Assembly: GCA_020740775.1 (NCBI GenBank)
Contig: JAHEWK010000003.1
Location: 744,001-808,000, forward strand
Direction of reading: 5' to 3'
DNA from: Ilyonectria destructans
Lineage: Eukaryota; Ascomycota; Sordariomycetes; Hypocreales; Nectriaceae
Length of the DNA stretch: 64,000 bases
Shown: positions 1-11,104 of the stretch, piece after piece
How positions within the stretch are numbered: the stretch's first letter is position 1
How the letters are laid out: the number at the start of each line of letters is the position of its first letter
Position numbers and translations under genes: made by a program
The notes under the pieces: model-generated
What the model saw: only the letters and a program-made list of their open reading frames with translations
Databases searched by the model: none
Told to the model about the DNA's origin: nothing

Positions 1-1
1 G

Positions 2-325
2 AGCCTCTCGCTCATCACCGCCCCGCTGGTGGAGCCGCGGTACTTTATCATTCCGTGGGTGATGTGGCGTCTGCTGGTTCCTGGATGGCGACTGCACGAT
101 CACGAGAACCCGAGCGAGGTGCTGGATGGTATCTCTTCATATCCGATTCTAGAAAGGACGGTGCGGTTATTTGAAAATTACGACCTTCGTCTCGTCTTTG
201 AGACGGCTTGGTTCGTCGCCGTCAATGTAGTGACGGGGTACATCTTCCTCTGCAAGCCATACTTGTGGAGAGCGGAGGACGGGAGTCTGCTCGACGAGGG
301 TCGTCTGCAGCGATTCATGTGGTAG
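2..325 (+). CDS. ALG10: ALG10 alpha-1,2-glucosyltransferase, C-terminal end (partial)
   Basis: The reading frame is open from the left edge to a stop at 325, giving the last 107 residues of a membrane protein. It reads LVEPRYFIIPWVMWRL near its start and ends in LQRFMW. Both match the conserved tail of the ALG10/DIE2 family (EPRY/FILPY... and ...QRFMW at the extreme C-terminus). ALG10 works in the ER membrane and adds the third, alpha-1,2-linked glucose from dolichyl-phosphate glucose to the lipid-linked oligosaccharide, the last step before transfer to protein. A hydrophobic segment (about FVAVNVVTGYIFL) precedes the tail, consistent with the last transmembrane helix. Start, catalytic region and any introns lie outside the window. 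The family call rests on recalled C-terminal motifs and is fairly secure. Confidence 0.85.
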   Translation, partial: SLSLITAPLVEPRYFIIPWVMWRLLVPGWRLHDHENPSEVLDGISSYPILERTVRLFENYDLRLVFETAWFVAVNVVTGYIFLCKPYLWRAEDGSLLDEGRLQRFMW

Positions 326-655
326 TTAGTTGTACATTAAGACGTGCAAGGTGCACAGAATGTGACAGAGATAATGTGCTTTTCTCATTCAGAATTCCGA
401 GTCCAGGTGCTGCTGGAGCGACTTGTGTGTCCAGACGAAACCCCAATCTAACGCCATACCGATGAACCCAATCCGATAACCCGTCCCGTCCCATAAACCT
501 TCCTCCCAAAGCCTGAAAATCCTCTGGGGAGCGACCCAAATGCTCTTTATGTACCGTCGAGGGTTTCCCGCCCATCAACCACATAGATCCATTTACCCCC
601 AATCATTGAAAACCTCGGCGTTACGTCATCGTTTCCTTTGCTCAACCAACAGTCA
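326..655. other. Intergenic, convergent 3' regions
   Basis: This is the space between the stop of ALG10 and the stop of the small minus-strand gene. It should hold both 3' untranslated regions. No coding or structured feature was seen. Confidence 0.5.
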
Positions 656-1114
656 CTATAAACTGAGGCGGTCTAGGCTCAGGCCGTCATTACTGCGCAC
701 GCGGCGGATGACGCCGAGCTTGAAGAACTTCTCCTCGCCACCAGGGGTACGGCCACCGATGTACCACTTTTCAGCACCGATGACGTCGCGGAAGCCCTCG
801 CTGCTGGAGTCGCTGCCGCGGCGCCGCGAGGACCCGGGGATGGGGATGGCGGTGCCCTGACTGGATCCGGCGGGCGAACTGACCGAGTTGGCGGTGCTGC
901 CACGGGGTGGACGGAGGGCTACACTGGATGCGGTCTGCTGGTGGGTGGAGGAGGAGGCGGCGGCGGAGGGGACTGAGGAGTTGGCGGTGGCGTCGCGGGT
1001 GTGCTTGTTTGGTTGTTGGTGATGTTGATGTTGGGTGGTGGGAGTCATGGTAGGGCCTTGGGGACGGAAGGCGGCGAGGAAGGAGGAGAGGAAGTAGGGG
1101 CGTTGCGAAGGCAT
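656..1114 (-). CDS. Unknown small Ser/Thr/Gln-rich protein
   Basis: A single-exon frame of 152 residues. The start was placed at the ATG at 1114 (context TCACCATGCC); the open frame continues upstream to 1369, but that part has the composition of non-coding sequence. Residues 1-100 are low complexity (His/Gln, Ser, Thr, Pro). The last 45 residues are different: an acidic, aromatic and basic stretch around EKWYIGGRTPGGEEKFFKLG, followed by RRVRS and a repeated SLDRLSL-like end. That tail looks like the conserved part of a fungal-specific protein, but I cannot name the family. No signal peptide or membrane segment is evident. The gene converges on ALG10. It is most likely a real, uncharacterised gene. 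Confidence 0.55.
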   Translation of the reverse strand: MPSQRPYFLSSFLAAFRPQGPTMTPTTQHQHHQQPNKHTRDATANSSVPSAAASSSTHQQTASSVALRPPRGSTANSVSSPAGSSQGTAIPIPGSSRRRGSDSSSEGFRDVIGAEKWYIGGRTPGGEEKFFKLGVIRRVRSNDGLSLDRLSL

Positions 1115-3923
1115 GGTGAAGGGATTCAGAGTCGGCGGTGGAGGCGGTATCTGATAGGCGGTGTTGATGGTGGGGGAGAGTCGTGAAATGCGTCGACACC
1201 AGCACGGCCGGAGGGTCGTGGGATAGTCGTAGTCGCAGTCACAGACGGAGTAGAAGTCGTGGCAATAGTCGTAGTAGTCGTTGCAGGTCGGGATACGATC
1301 CCGATGCAAATGTGCAGAGGATCGGGGTGGCGTCGGAGTCAAACGGCAGAAGCGAGTCACAGGCGACACAGAGGATCCAGCCCCGTGATGATGACGACGG
1401 CGCAGAGGATGGCAGAGGTGAGTCCGCCGGGGAATGTTTGGGCGGTTTGATATGGCGGTGATTGATCGATGGCGGGGTTTGGGGTTTGGGGGAGAGAAGA
1501 AGCCGAAGGAGGAGGGCGTTTAGTAGCGTAGCGTCGGCAGGGTTTGGTCACTTTGGTGGAGTCCCGTCTGGTCGGTCAGAGTCCCAGTGTGACGTCGCGC
1601 CCTTGAAGGTTTCTCGTGCGGAGCGGCGAACCCGCGATCGGTAAAACCCGGAGTCCGGGGCGCAGCGTAATGCTAATGGCGGGGTTGCAATAGGTCGTCT
1701 GGGCTGCCGGCTCGCCGCTTTAGCGCGCTTCTTCCAGGCCTTGTTGCACACGACACGCCCGCGCGGGCCTCGTTCAACGCACGATATGGTGCACGATGCG
1801 CAATCGTGCAATCGGCGTTGCGGGGGACTGCCTTCTAAGAACGCCCCGGGGGGGACGAATGGCGCCGTGATTGGTCCCTCGGCTGCTGATGCTCGTGGGA
1901 ATGGCACGATTTGCTCGGCGCCATTTGTAACGGCCCAGTTGAAGGCCTGGGGCACGGACAAAGGGACATCGGGATTCCAGCACTTTGGCTCAGCCCGGTC
2001 ACACATGTCGAGTCTTTGGGCCATCCCGAAGCACGACAGGAACGAGCCGTCATCTCGTGCGGGAAGTTTGACAACTTGGTTCCCATGGAAGAAATGCTAT
2101 GTACCGTCTGTACAGTGCAGTACAGTGTATATATTTCAGTAGAAAGCCCTGCGACCCATATTGTTTACTACCTACCTAGGTACGCACTGCACCAAAGTTC
2201 AGTTCTTATTCTCCAAAAGCAAGGTCCAGTTCCTATAAATCTAAGGTACACACTACAGTATATCTTAAATTTTAATTCTTTTTTACTTTTAAATGGGAAT
2301 GATCCTACAAGGCCCCATTGCTCTGTTGATCGCCCCGGGGCTTATGGCACGTTGAAGCACTAAGGTTTGGAGCACATCCCCTGTAAGTGGATGGTTTCTT
2401 TTTCAGATCGTACTGTGTGAGGGCTACCCAGTAACCATTGAACTTTCCAAACTCCTTCCGCGTAATACCACAATGCTCGGCGAGAATCTCGTGGTTGGGT
2501 TGCATCAAGCACCATCCTCAACCTCGAGTTGGAGATCTCTCTTCTCGCACCGTCGCACTCTCACCAGGCAGACATCCTTACATCCGTTTCATGCCACCAT
2601 TTCCCGGTCATGCACTCGCTTTCATTCGTTGCCGCCCGCTTGTCAAAATGTACCGCGCCTGTGCCTCGCGGACGCATGCATGTGCTGCAGGACCAACCTT
2701 GCGTGCCTATTGCTGACGGTTGCCCTCCCTCACGCTGAAGGAGATGATTCGGGAAGCCTACCGGGACGGGTAGCGGCCACGGATAAGGCTCGGCCACTAA
2801 CGGCATACACGGGCTGTCTCGTGCTTGCGTCTTTGGTTCCTGGATTCTGTCTCGTGTTCCTGTGTGCTCCGGTGTGCTCCCGCGTGCTCCCGGGTCATGT
2901 CGTTGAAGGATTGCCGTCGAGGATTGAGGATTCCCGGACAAGGGATCAGCTGCTAATTACTGCCGGGGCCGTTTGGCCGTCCGGCTCCATCATCACCGGT
3001 CTGTTCCCGGTCCCCTTAACCGCAAAAGCGGCAGCCCATAACTAACCCCACCAACCATCCTCCTTCAGCCCCGGCTTGGCTCTGGCGACGCGAGGGCGAC
3101 TCGTGGATAAGATAACCCTCAAGCCGTTGGTCCAAACGGCCGCCCATTGCGGGGGGAAGTCAGGCCAAGGCTTGAGGGGCCTTGTGACGGGTGGGGGCTG
3201 TCCCTATCGAGAATGCCGTCGCCCTGCAACAACATGATCTGATAATTCTCATGGCATGCGGGCGCCAATCCCCCGCACTCAGTGGCGTTTCGTAGCCGAC
3301 GAGTGTGTGGTGAATGAGTCTTGTTCTCTCATAATTGTGAAGCCGAGATTGGCTGGTCGATCTTCCGGTGGGAGGGACAGCCTTTTGGGTCGGCAATCGA
3401 TCGGATTGCTATATATGCAGGTATCAATGTCCCCCAACCCTCGTTGTTGGGCATTCACTATGTTCACTGTTGTTGGCTGCGGTGAACCAAGGCAATGCGA
3501 CGTGTTGACGCACGCGAATTGCCCAACTTGGAAGTGAGCTTACCCTGCACCTCCGACAACCTAGCACATGAATTGGACTGAGAGAGACAACAAAATGAAA
3601 AATGAATCATGTTTTTATTATCTATCTTGTGAATTGCGCTTTTACCCTCTCCGTCAGTATCTTTGGGGTGGCTGGTCGTCACAATGGGGAAATATGAAAT
3701 AGCTCACCGCAACCGTGTCCACCTGGCGGCCTAGGCTTCCTCGGCAAGCCAAGACCGCTGCAACTCATCTCGCTGGACCCATTTATCATAACGACACATA
3801 TCCATGAATACGGCTTCACCGACAACCTCGCCTGCTTTAATATCAATCGGCATCGTTACATAGAGCCACCTAGTCTACACAAACCGCCGCAATCTCGTTT
3901 GTCCTCGCAGACCGCGTCCTGCC
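1115..3923. other. Long intergenic region without supported genes
   Basis: These 2.8 kb contain only open frames with non-coding composition (for example minus 1548-2024 and plus 2473-3045, rich in Arg, Ser and Pro and resembling no family I know). A dispersed CCTACCTAGGTA-type motif lies at about 2169-2183, and a short GTGTGCTCC/GCGTGCTCC duplication near 2860-2895. The 150 bases before 3924 should hold the esterase promoter. Nothing else was recognised. Confidence 0.5.
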
Positions 3924-4826
3924 ATGCCTAGCCTCAAAAACTACATCGTCTCGTGGGCGGTGTGGTTCAAGTTCAAGGGCACCTGGCAGTCTGCGGAGGG
4001 CATCAACAAGCGCATCGTGGAGAACCGCAAGAATGGCACGCACCAGCCGCCGGACTACCTGCACAAGAAGTTCATCATCGAGGAGATGAAGCGGCCCGAG
4101 GGTTACACCGTGTACACGGTCGCGCCCAAGTCGGAGACGCCTACCCAGGCGCGCCTGATGTATCTCCACGGCGGCGGTTTCGTCTTCGAGATCACCACCC
4201 AGCACTGGACCCTCGTGGCCGAGCTGGCCGACCGCCTTCAGGCCGTCGTCACCGTGCCCATCTACCCGCTGGGCCCCGAGACGCCCGTGCTGCAGATGTA
4301 CGACGAGGTCCAGCCGCTGTACAACGAGCTGGCGGCCGATCCGGACCCGACGCCGTTCTGGGTCATGGGCGACTCGGCCGGAGCCACCATGACGCTCGTC
4401 ATGACACAGCAGGCCCGCCTGGCCGGCGTCCCCACGGCCTCGCGCCTCGTCCCCATCACGCCGTGCACTGATTCCAGCCTCGCCAACCCGGAGATGCACA
4501 CCATGGCGCTCAAGGACCCCTGGCTCGACGTCCCGGGCATCGCGGAGGTGACCCGCCTCATCTGCCCGGGCGTCGACACCAAGAACCCGCGCGTGAGCCC
4601 CATCTACGGCGACCTGGCCTTCCCGCCCATGCTGGTCCTCGCAGGTGGGGTGGACCTCCTGACGCCGGACACCAAGAAGATGGTGGAACTGGCCAAGGAG
4701 CAGGGCGCGCAGGTCGAGCTGGTGTATGGTGAGGGTATGATGCATGTGTGGCCGCTGCTCCCCATCCCCGAGGCGACGGTGGCTGTGAACAAGATAGTCG
4801 AGTGGCTAGAGGAGTCGAAGAAGTGA
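3924..4826 (+). CDS. Alpha/beta-hydrolase, HSL-family esterase/lipase
   Basis: A single-exon frame of 300 residues starting at the ATG at 3924. It has the marks of the hormone-sensitive-lipase (alpha/beta-hydrolase_3) family: the oxyanion-hole motif HGGGF at residues 82-86, the nucleophile elbow GDSAG at 149-153 (Ser151), a catalytic aspartate in GGVDLLTPD (Asp244) and a histidine in GMMHVWPLLP (His274). The order and spacing are complete, so the enzyme should be active. No signal peptide is visible, so it is probably cytosolic. The family hydrolyses carboxyl esters of small or medium acyl substrates; the substrate cannot be read from sequence. The length is normal. The gene is followed by a minus-strand MFS exporter and, further on, a broken P450, which suggests an accessory catabolic or secondary-metabolite neighbourhood (inference). 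Confidence 0.9.
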   Translation: MPSLKNYIVSWAVWFKFKGTWQSAEGINKRIVENRKNGTHQPPDYLHKKFIIEEMKRPEGYTVYTVAPKSETPTQARLMYLHGGGFVFEITTQHWTLVAELADRLQAVVTVPIYPLGPETPVLQMYDEVQPLYNELAADPDPTPFWVMGDSAGATMTLVMTQQARLAGVPTASRLVPITPCTDSSLANPEMHTMALKDPWLDVPGIAEVTRLICPGVDTKNPRVSPIYGDLAFPPMLVLAGGVDLLTPDTKKMVELAKEQGAQVELVYGEGMMHVWPLLPIPEATVAVNKIVEWLEESKK

Positions 4827-5030
4827 TCTTTTTCGCTGGGATGGCAGGCGTTGGCGTTGGTTCAGGGGCATATGCTTACATAGAGGCATGGAGGCGGATA
4901 CTCTTAACTGGGCCAGGCGGTCAACAAGACTCTGGTTAGGGTCATAATGTAGTCATGAATATTCCCGTGCGAGTACAGAGCGTTGCTCACTCGCCAATCT
5001 TAAATGCAAATTCTCGCTTCGGCCGAAGCG

Positions 5031-6863
5031 TTAAACTGTTGTTGTTTCTTCCTCTTTCAGCTTTGACTCAAAGTCCAGTCTTTCCCACCTCATCAACAGC
5101 CCACAGACCACGCACAGGGAGCCAAACGCTACCACGATGTAAAACTCCCTGCCAATGACCTCGGCCACGGCCTCAATGCCGCCGCGCAGCACATCGGGAC
5201 TCTCCGACTGCCATATTTTGGACGACACACCGGCCAGCGCCTCGCGGATGTCGTTGTCAGTGTAACGACCAGCATCGTCGCCGAGGGCTTCGACGAGGAG
5301 CGTGTGGCCGACGTTGTGGAAAATGCCGCCGGCGACAGCGAGGATCAGGGAGATACCGCCCATCTGAGCCATGTTGCAGATGGTAAGGCTGTCAACACGG
5401 TCCCGCTGGTCCTTGTTGATGACGTTGGAGATGGCGATGCCATGCTGGAACGTCATGCCAACGCCGATGCCAATGAGGGCCTCGAGAGCCAGTATCTGAG
5501 ATTGAGGGACGTCGACATCGAGGATGCTGGCCATAGCAGCGCCGGCGGCCAGAGTGATGCCTCCACCCACGAGGTAGATGAAGTTATAATGGCCGATCTT
5601 GGGCAGCAAGCGACCAGTGAGCGAGACGAAGACGATGAATAGAAGAATGAAGGGCAAGAGGCGGACCGTCTGCTCCATCGCGCCGAGACCGCGAGTGAAG
5701 GCGAAGAATAGAGGCGTATAGTAGAGAGTGATGGCGTATGAGGCGGTCGCGCAACACGACGCCACCCACAGGGGAATGAGATCGCGTCGTGACAGCATAT
5801 GAACAGGAAACGCCCTCTCCTCTGGCGTGGTGAAGATGCAAAAGCGCTGCTGAACACCCCATGAGATGAAGACAACACCGAAGACGACCCACACAGCGAT
5901 AGAAGATCCGGAGTCCCAGTCCCAGACAGCGCCGGAGAATGTAACGGCAATGGCAAAAAGCACGCCAGACCCCACGTGGAGCAAGATGCCTAGAGGGTCG
6001 ATCTTCTGGAGGCGTTGCCAGGCGGGAATGTCAGGGGCAAGAGAGTGACTCGGGAGGAAGAAGAACGACATTATTAAGGCGAGGCCCATGAATGGGAGAT
6101 TGATGTAAAAGGCCCATCTCCATGTCGTTGTTTCGTTCTCTGCAAAGGCACTGCCGATGGGACCTCCGGTGACGAGGCCAATAGCCCAAGCGGCGCCAGT
6201 GAGGCCATACAGACCAGTCATCTCGGCCGGTGTTGCTAGGACGGCATAGTAAGAATACGAGCTAAAACAAGTCAGATTCAGCAGCTTTCAGAAACATGCC
6301 CTTTCGACAGGATCACTCTTACGTCTGCTGGACAATGGAGCCTCCGACGCCCATGATGATGCGGCCAACGATAACCATGGCCATGGACTGAGCAGCGCCC
6401 GCGATGGCGGAGCCGGCAATGAAGACAACCATGTTCGCGAGAAAGACGGTGCGCATGTCGAAGGCAAACGTCAGTTTGCGAGCAAGCGTCACGACGCAGA
6501 AGTTGGCCAGCCCGTACGAGAGGCCGATCCAGGGGAGGAGGTCGATATGCCCAAAGGCCTCGTACAGCCGCGGTTGGATGTTGGCGACATTGCTAATGTC
6601 GTAGCCTGGGAGAAACGGCTGTCAATACAGGAGACGGTAGTTGCAGCAAGGGGGTTCAACGTGCCGTTCAAGATGCAGGCGAGGAAGATGAGCACCAGAG
6701 TTCCTTTCCACTTCCAGTCTGGGATATGGCTTCGCGGGTGAGGTGGCTCAGGGGCCTGTTGTTGCTCTCGCTGGCTTTCGTCTCCCTTTTCGCTCTGTGA
6801 GAGGGAGAGTCTGGTGGTGGACGTTTCAACGTCTAGCTGGTCGGGCATCTTGTCCAAGGTCAT
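5031..6863 (-). CDS. MFS exporter, 14-TM drug/toxin-efflux type
   Basis: Three exons were assigned: 6863-6661, 6592-6323 and 6261-5031, with introns of 68 and 61 nt, giving 567 residues. After a hydrophilic N-terminus come many hydrophobic helices. Recognisable segments include VANIQP and LPWIGLSYGLAN near the first loop, VGRIIMGVGGSIV, GAAWAIGLVTGGPIGSAF and TWRWAFYINLPF. These are typical of fungal major-facilitator drug:H+ antiporters of about 550-600 residues, as found in toxin- and drug-efflux pumps. The protein should sit in the plasma or vacuolar membrane and export small molecules. The first intron is the least certain: the donor at 6660 and acceptor at 6593 keep the frame, but the first helix then looks slightly short, so the acceptor may differ. 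The gene lies between the esterase and the P450 pseudogene. The substrate is unknown. Confidence 0.85.
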
Positions 6864-9101
6864 TTTAGGTGCTGGGAACTTCTCAAAGCTAGACGATCCA
6901 TATCAGCGCCTTGGGAAATTGATAACTACCCAAGGAGGGATATGGTTCTGCCTTGAGCTTATCCATGGTCTTAATCGCCCTCCAGATCCGGCAACAGAGG
7001 TCAGCGACAATCAAGAGGGTCAGCTCATATCAGCTTACGCCGAGGATCACTACCACAGCGGGTGATAATTTTCACTTTTGTAGATTAAAGGCCCGAGAGG
7101 GTCCGCTTTGCGCACCAACGACCGTTGGTAGTTATATAATGTCGATATAGGATTCGGCCGTAAGTGTGTATCTGTGGTTGCAGCTGTCGTGGTCCGCTTG
7201 GACTGGCCCCCTCGTGGATCGGGTACACAGACAACGTGGGCATCTCGAGTAATACGGCGCAACCATGTGCGCTGCGAAGGAAGAAACATTGGCGCGATTA
7301 AGCTTGTGTGTGGGAGGGTTGTGATGTGCTGGCTGTCGGATATTTCCCCTTCCGTCAGCAGGGGAGTACCCTGGACGTGAGATGCGTCTTGGGAAAGTCG
7401 ATGGACGGATCCATAGAAGGATGATAGGATAGGAATGGCTGGAAGAGCATGCAGAGGAATGGAGATCAAAGAAGGAAAAAGTCCAGTTGCCTTTGTTCGT
7501 GGGACGTTGCTTTGACGACTTTGACGCCCTGCCATTGGGCCCATGACCTCGAAGTCACCGATACGAACGATCCCACCCTGCAGCGTACGTTGGATTGAGA
7601 GTGGGACTTTGGTCGGGGACCCTTTCAATGCCGTCGGCGAAACGAGGATGTGAAGATGTCGACTGTGTTGGCTCGGTTTCAAGCTGCGGCAAGATCTTGG
7701 CGACGCAATCTGCTCTCGGCGTCGAAACGAAACAATGGTCCATATATGCGGGACTAATACCGCGGTGTCCATCTTTGGGAGGAGCTGATGATTCCTTGCG
7801 CTGGACATCGGAAATCTGGTAGAGGCGGATAGAGGGATAGTTGCAAGAGAAATGCCAGGGCGTGTCACTCGGTGTAGGAGAGAAGTTGTTGACTGCTCCC
7901 GCGTGGCGTTCGCCATGCCGCCAAAAAATGCGACCCCAAGCGGAACACAAGCATTGCACAACAGGAGCTGACAAGGATACGGGCTTGTGGAATGTTGCGT
8001 CTGGGTTCGATGGAAGAATTAGACATGTTCTAGAAAGTCAGCCATCGGCGGCGTGGCGTCTCACCTGTTCCTGCAGATCAACCCGTGGTGTTTCCAGCAG
8101 AAAGCCGCATCACCGTGCGCTGAGACCCCGACCGTCTGGGAATACCAGGTCATGTTTCCAATCTAGCTCCATGATAACGGAACATCCCGTTGCCCTTGTC
8201 CCTGGGCCGTGGCTCCTGGTCGCTGATCAGCCTGGATGTGGGCGATCCGCCACCGGCAATCTGCTGCGGCATCCCGTTGCATGCTCTCCTAAACTCCAAC
8301 GATATTGACCGGCATCTCGAGGGAGATGATAAAGGAACGCGGGGGTTTCCATGTTGGCTGTGCGTAAAGTGGTCCTTTACAACAGTTCCAAGCTCGCGTC
8401 CAAGCTCCAGTCTTTGACCTGCGGCCTCGACGATTTCCCCCGTAGTGGTTCGAGCGCACAGTCTCACTAATCTAGGGCGAGTACCTATGAAAGAAACTGC
8501 CGTAGAGACTACTGTGGACTTTTGCCGGCCGTGAATCCCTGAGTTTCCTTAGTGGAGTATGTCCCGTTCTCCTGTGCCGCCAAGACCATGGTCACCAGCA
8601 CAGCAACGAGCTATGGAAGCCAGAACGAAGTGACACAAGCAACCTGCACATGAGGGTAAAGAGAAAATCGTATAGACCATGCTAAGATCTAATGTATAAG
8701 AACTGTTCTCCAGTTCCGGGCTTGGGGCACTGTTCCCAGGGCACTGTTCCCAGAACAAGGCAGCTTGACCACTGCAGCTCCACTATGACTCTGCAGCCTG
8801 ACATCAAGGTGACCTGCTCGAGTCGATAAGTGAATGGCATGTGAAAGCGTGTGTGTTTATTTACTTTGTGGATCAGCCACCTGCGTGCTGAGCCCACAGC
8901 ACCAGTCCCGGGTTTGATATTTACTGCCTAACATCCATCCCCTTCAACCCTTCTTCACAATTTCCACCTCTTCACTTCCCAAAAAAGCACAACTTTCTTG
9001 ACCATCTTGACTACTTCATTCCACAATCTACCACGTTTTCTGCAAAGACCTACACTCTGTGGTTCCCTTTGACCTTCTACTTGGACGTTGAATACTTCAA
9101 C
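6864..9101. other. Intergenic region between MFS gene and P450
   Basis: This 2.2 kb region should carry the divergent promoters of the MFS exporter and the P450. A minus-strand open frame at 7050-7961 (303 codons, first codon TTG, first ATG 15 codons in) and a plus-strand frame at 7841-8308 have Ser/Arg/Pro/Thr-rich translations with no recognisable domain, so I regard them as chance frames. A 13-bp direct repeat GCACTGTTCCCAG occurs twice in tandem near 8728-8754. The 150 bases before 9102 are pyrimidine-rich, as in fungal leaders. Confidence 0.45.
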
Positions 9102-11001
9102 ATGATGGTCGGCAACGGGCTAGGCTCGGGTTGGGGCTTGACGACGATGCTCCAATCCGCCCTGACCCACTTCACGATCGAGCCCGACTCGGTATACGCC
9201 TTCCTTTTGGGCCTATCGGTCGGCCTCCTGGTTTACAGCATCTTTGTCTCTCCCGTCTATCTCTCCCCCCTGAAGCACCTCCCTGGACCTAAGGTATGTG
9301 AGCTAGAACCCCTTCGACGCGCTTTATCTGACTGCAACAGGACAACGCCTTCTTCTTTGGCCAGACACTCAAGTTCCTTCACGTCCCCTGGTTCCCCAAC
9401 CTCTACTTGGAATGGTCTCGCCAGTGGCCGGACGCACCTTTCATCCGCTATCTTGGCATCGCGAACACCGAAACACTCTTCGTGAACAGCATCGTGGCGT
9501 ACAAAGAAATCCTGCAGACCAAGAGCGCCTACTTTGTCAAGCCCAAGTTCGCGCGGACCTTTGCCCACGAGACTATCGGCGATGGCCTTCCCTTCGTGGA
9601 AGGGCAACTCCACAAACTACGTCGAGCTGCGATGATGCGTAAGTCTTTCTGACCGCGTTAGAAGTACGATGTGACTGACTTGCTGTAGGGACCTTTTCTG
9701 TTCCTAGCCTCAAGGCCTCTTTCGCCATGGTTCAGGAGAAAGCGAGACAGTGGACAGATGTGCTGAGTCAGAAGAAAAACGAAGCTGGCGATGTCGAGAG
9801 TAAGTGCCTTTCGCCCCCACCCGATAAACCACATAATAACATTGAGCCATTTAGTTGAAACAACCATCTAGAAGACGGTCCTCGACGTAATCGGAATAGT
9901 CACCTTCGGCCAAGACTTCAACCACCTCGAAACCGACGGCTCGCCTCTGTACAACTCCTTCACGAATGCTATGAAGCCATCGACCTTCGGCCACATCGTC
10001 AACTACATCAACTCCAGCTTCCCGATCAGAAAATATCTCCCCATTCAGGAACTTCGGGAAGCGGCATTCCATCGTGAGAAAGCCCGTGACTTCATCCGAG
10101 CTCATGTGTCGGCAAGACTCGAGGCGCTGCGGAAGGACGAAGCAACCAACGGCAATGCACCAGACGCTCTCCAGTACCTAGTCGAACACTCGGATTCGGC
10201 TTGGGGTAAGGATGAGATTGTTGAATACGTATGTTTATCCCATCTCGAGTATTATCTTTTGGACAGTCATATTAACTGGTTGCCTACAGGTGCTGAATCT
10301 GATGGTCCTTGGTAAGACACCAACCTAACTCTGAAAACGAGAATCCTTGAGTGGTTACTAATTATTTTCTCGATAGGAAACGACACCACGGCCTGCTCTA
10401 TGATCTAGGCGATCCACGAGCTGTCCCGCCGACCAGGACTTCAGCAGCGACTGCGAGACGAGATGAAGAGTTTGGGCAACTCGCCTGAGAATGCCATTCA
10501 CAACATTATCGACAAGCTCCCGCTCTTGCACAACTTTGTACGCGAGGTTTTGAGACTCTACTGCGCCAGTAAGTACACACGAACCATGGAACCAAATAAT
10601 AGCTAACAAATGGAACAGCAGCCATGGTGCCCCGCGAAGCCACCTGCGACATTGACATCGCTGGCGTGCCTATCCCCAAGGGCACCGTCATCCAGCTCTC
10701 GCCGGCCGTGATGAACCTACACCCGTCCGTCTGGGGCCCAACAGCAGGCGACTTCGACCCGGACCGCTGGGACACACTGAGCGGCGCTGCGGCGAGCCCC
10801 TTCGCATTTGAGACCTTCCACAACGGGCCTCGCATGTGCATCGGCAAGAAGCTGGCCATAATGGAGATGAAGGTCATGATCGTGGAGCTGGTGGGCCGCT
10901 TCCGCATCGAGGCCGACGGCGACGGGCCGCTGGAGATTGCCCAGCCGACGTTTACTCTGCGACCGAAGGAGAAGTTGGTGGTCAGGCTGGTGGAGTTGTA
11001 A
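9102..11001 (+). pseudogene. Cytochrome P450 with two in-frame TAG codons
   Basis: Seven exons keep one frame: 9102-9293, 9341-9638, 9689-9799, 9855-10228, 10290-10311 (22 nt), 10377-10568 and 10619-11001, 523 codons, a normal P450 length. An N-terminal membrane anchor (about residues 30-55) and the proline-rich LKHLPGPK follow the start. The I-helix GNDTT, the K-helix ExxR in REVLR, FDPDRW and the haem loop FHNGPRMCIG (Cys470) are all present. Two amber codons interrupt it: TAG at 9869-9871 (codon 206) and at 10406-10408 (codon 343, just after the I-helix, where MIWAIHELSR is expected). All splice sites for this model look intact. Both stops are one C:G-to-T:A transition from plausible sense codons (CAG; TGG). 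The gene therefore looks recently inactivated unless the bases are wrong. Class and substrate are unknown. Confidence 0.85.
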
Positions 11002-11017
11002 TTTGCGACGATTGTAC

Positions 11018-11104
11018 GAGATGCTGCGCTATGAGGGGCTGAGCAAGAGATGCTGAGCAATGAGAAGCTGAGCTAGAGATGCTGGGCTATGAGAGGTGAG
11101 AGAT
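11018..11104. repeat. 29-bp tandem repeat, three copies
   Basis: Three successive 29-base units start GAGATGCTG (11018, 11047 and 11076). They share the pattern GAGATGCTGNGCNATGAG with some mismatches and lie just 3' of the P450 stop, probably in its former 3' untranslated region. Confidence 0.85.

Noticed and set aside
2473..3045. Plus-strand frame of 190 codons with an ATG
   Set aside because: Cys/Leu/Pro-rich composition without domain, stalk or credible signal-peptide architecture; overlapping frames look equally good, so it is probably chance.
7050..7961. Minus-strand frame of 303 codons upstream of the P450
   Set aside because: It starts with TTG, is rich in Ser, Arg, Pro and Thr, has no recognisable segment and fills a presumed promoter region. 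RNA evidence would be needed to revive it.
9800..9871. Alternative splice (donor GTCGAG at 9793, acceptor after 9871) removing the first P450 stop
   Set aside because: It keeps frame but replaces a perfect GTAAGT donor with a poor one and still leaves the second TAG at 10406, so the gene remains broken.
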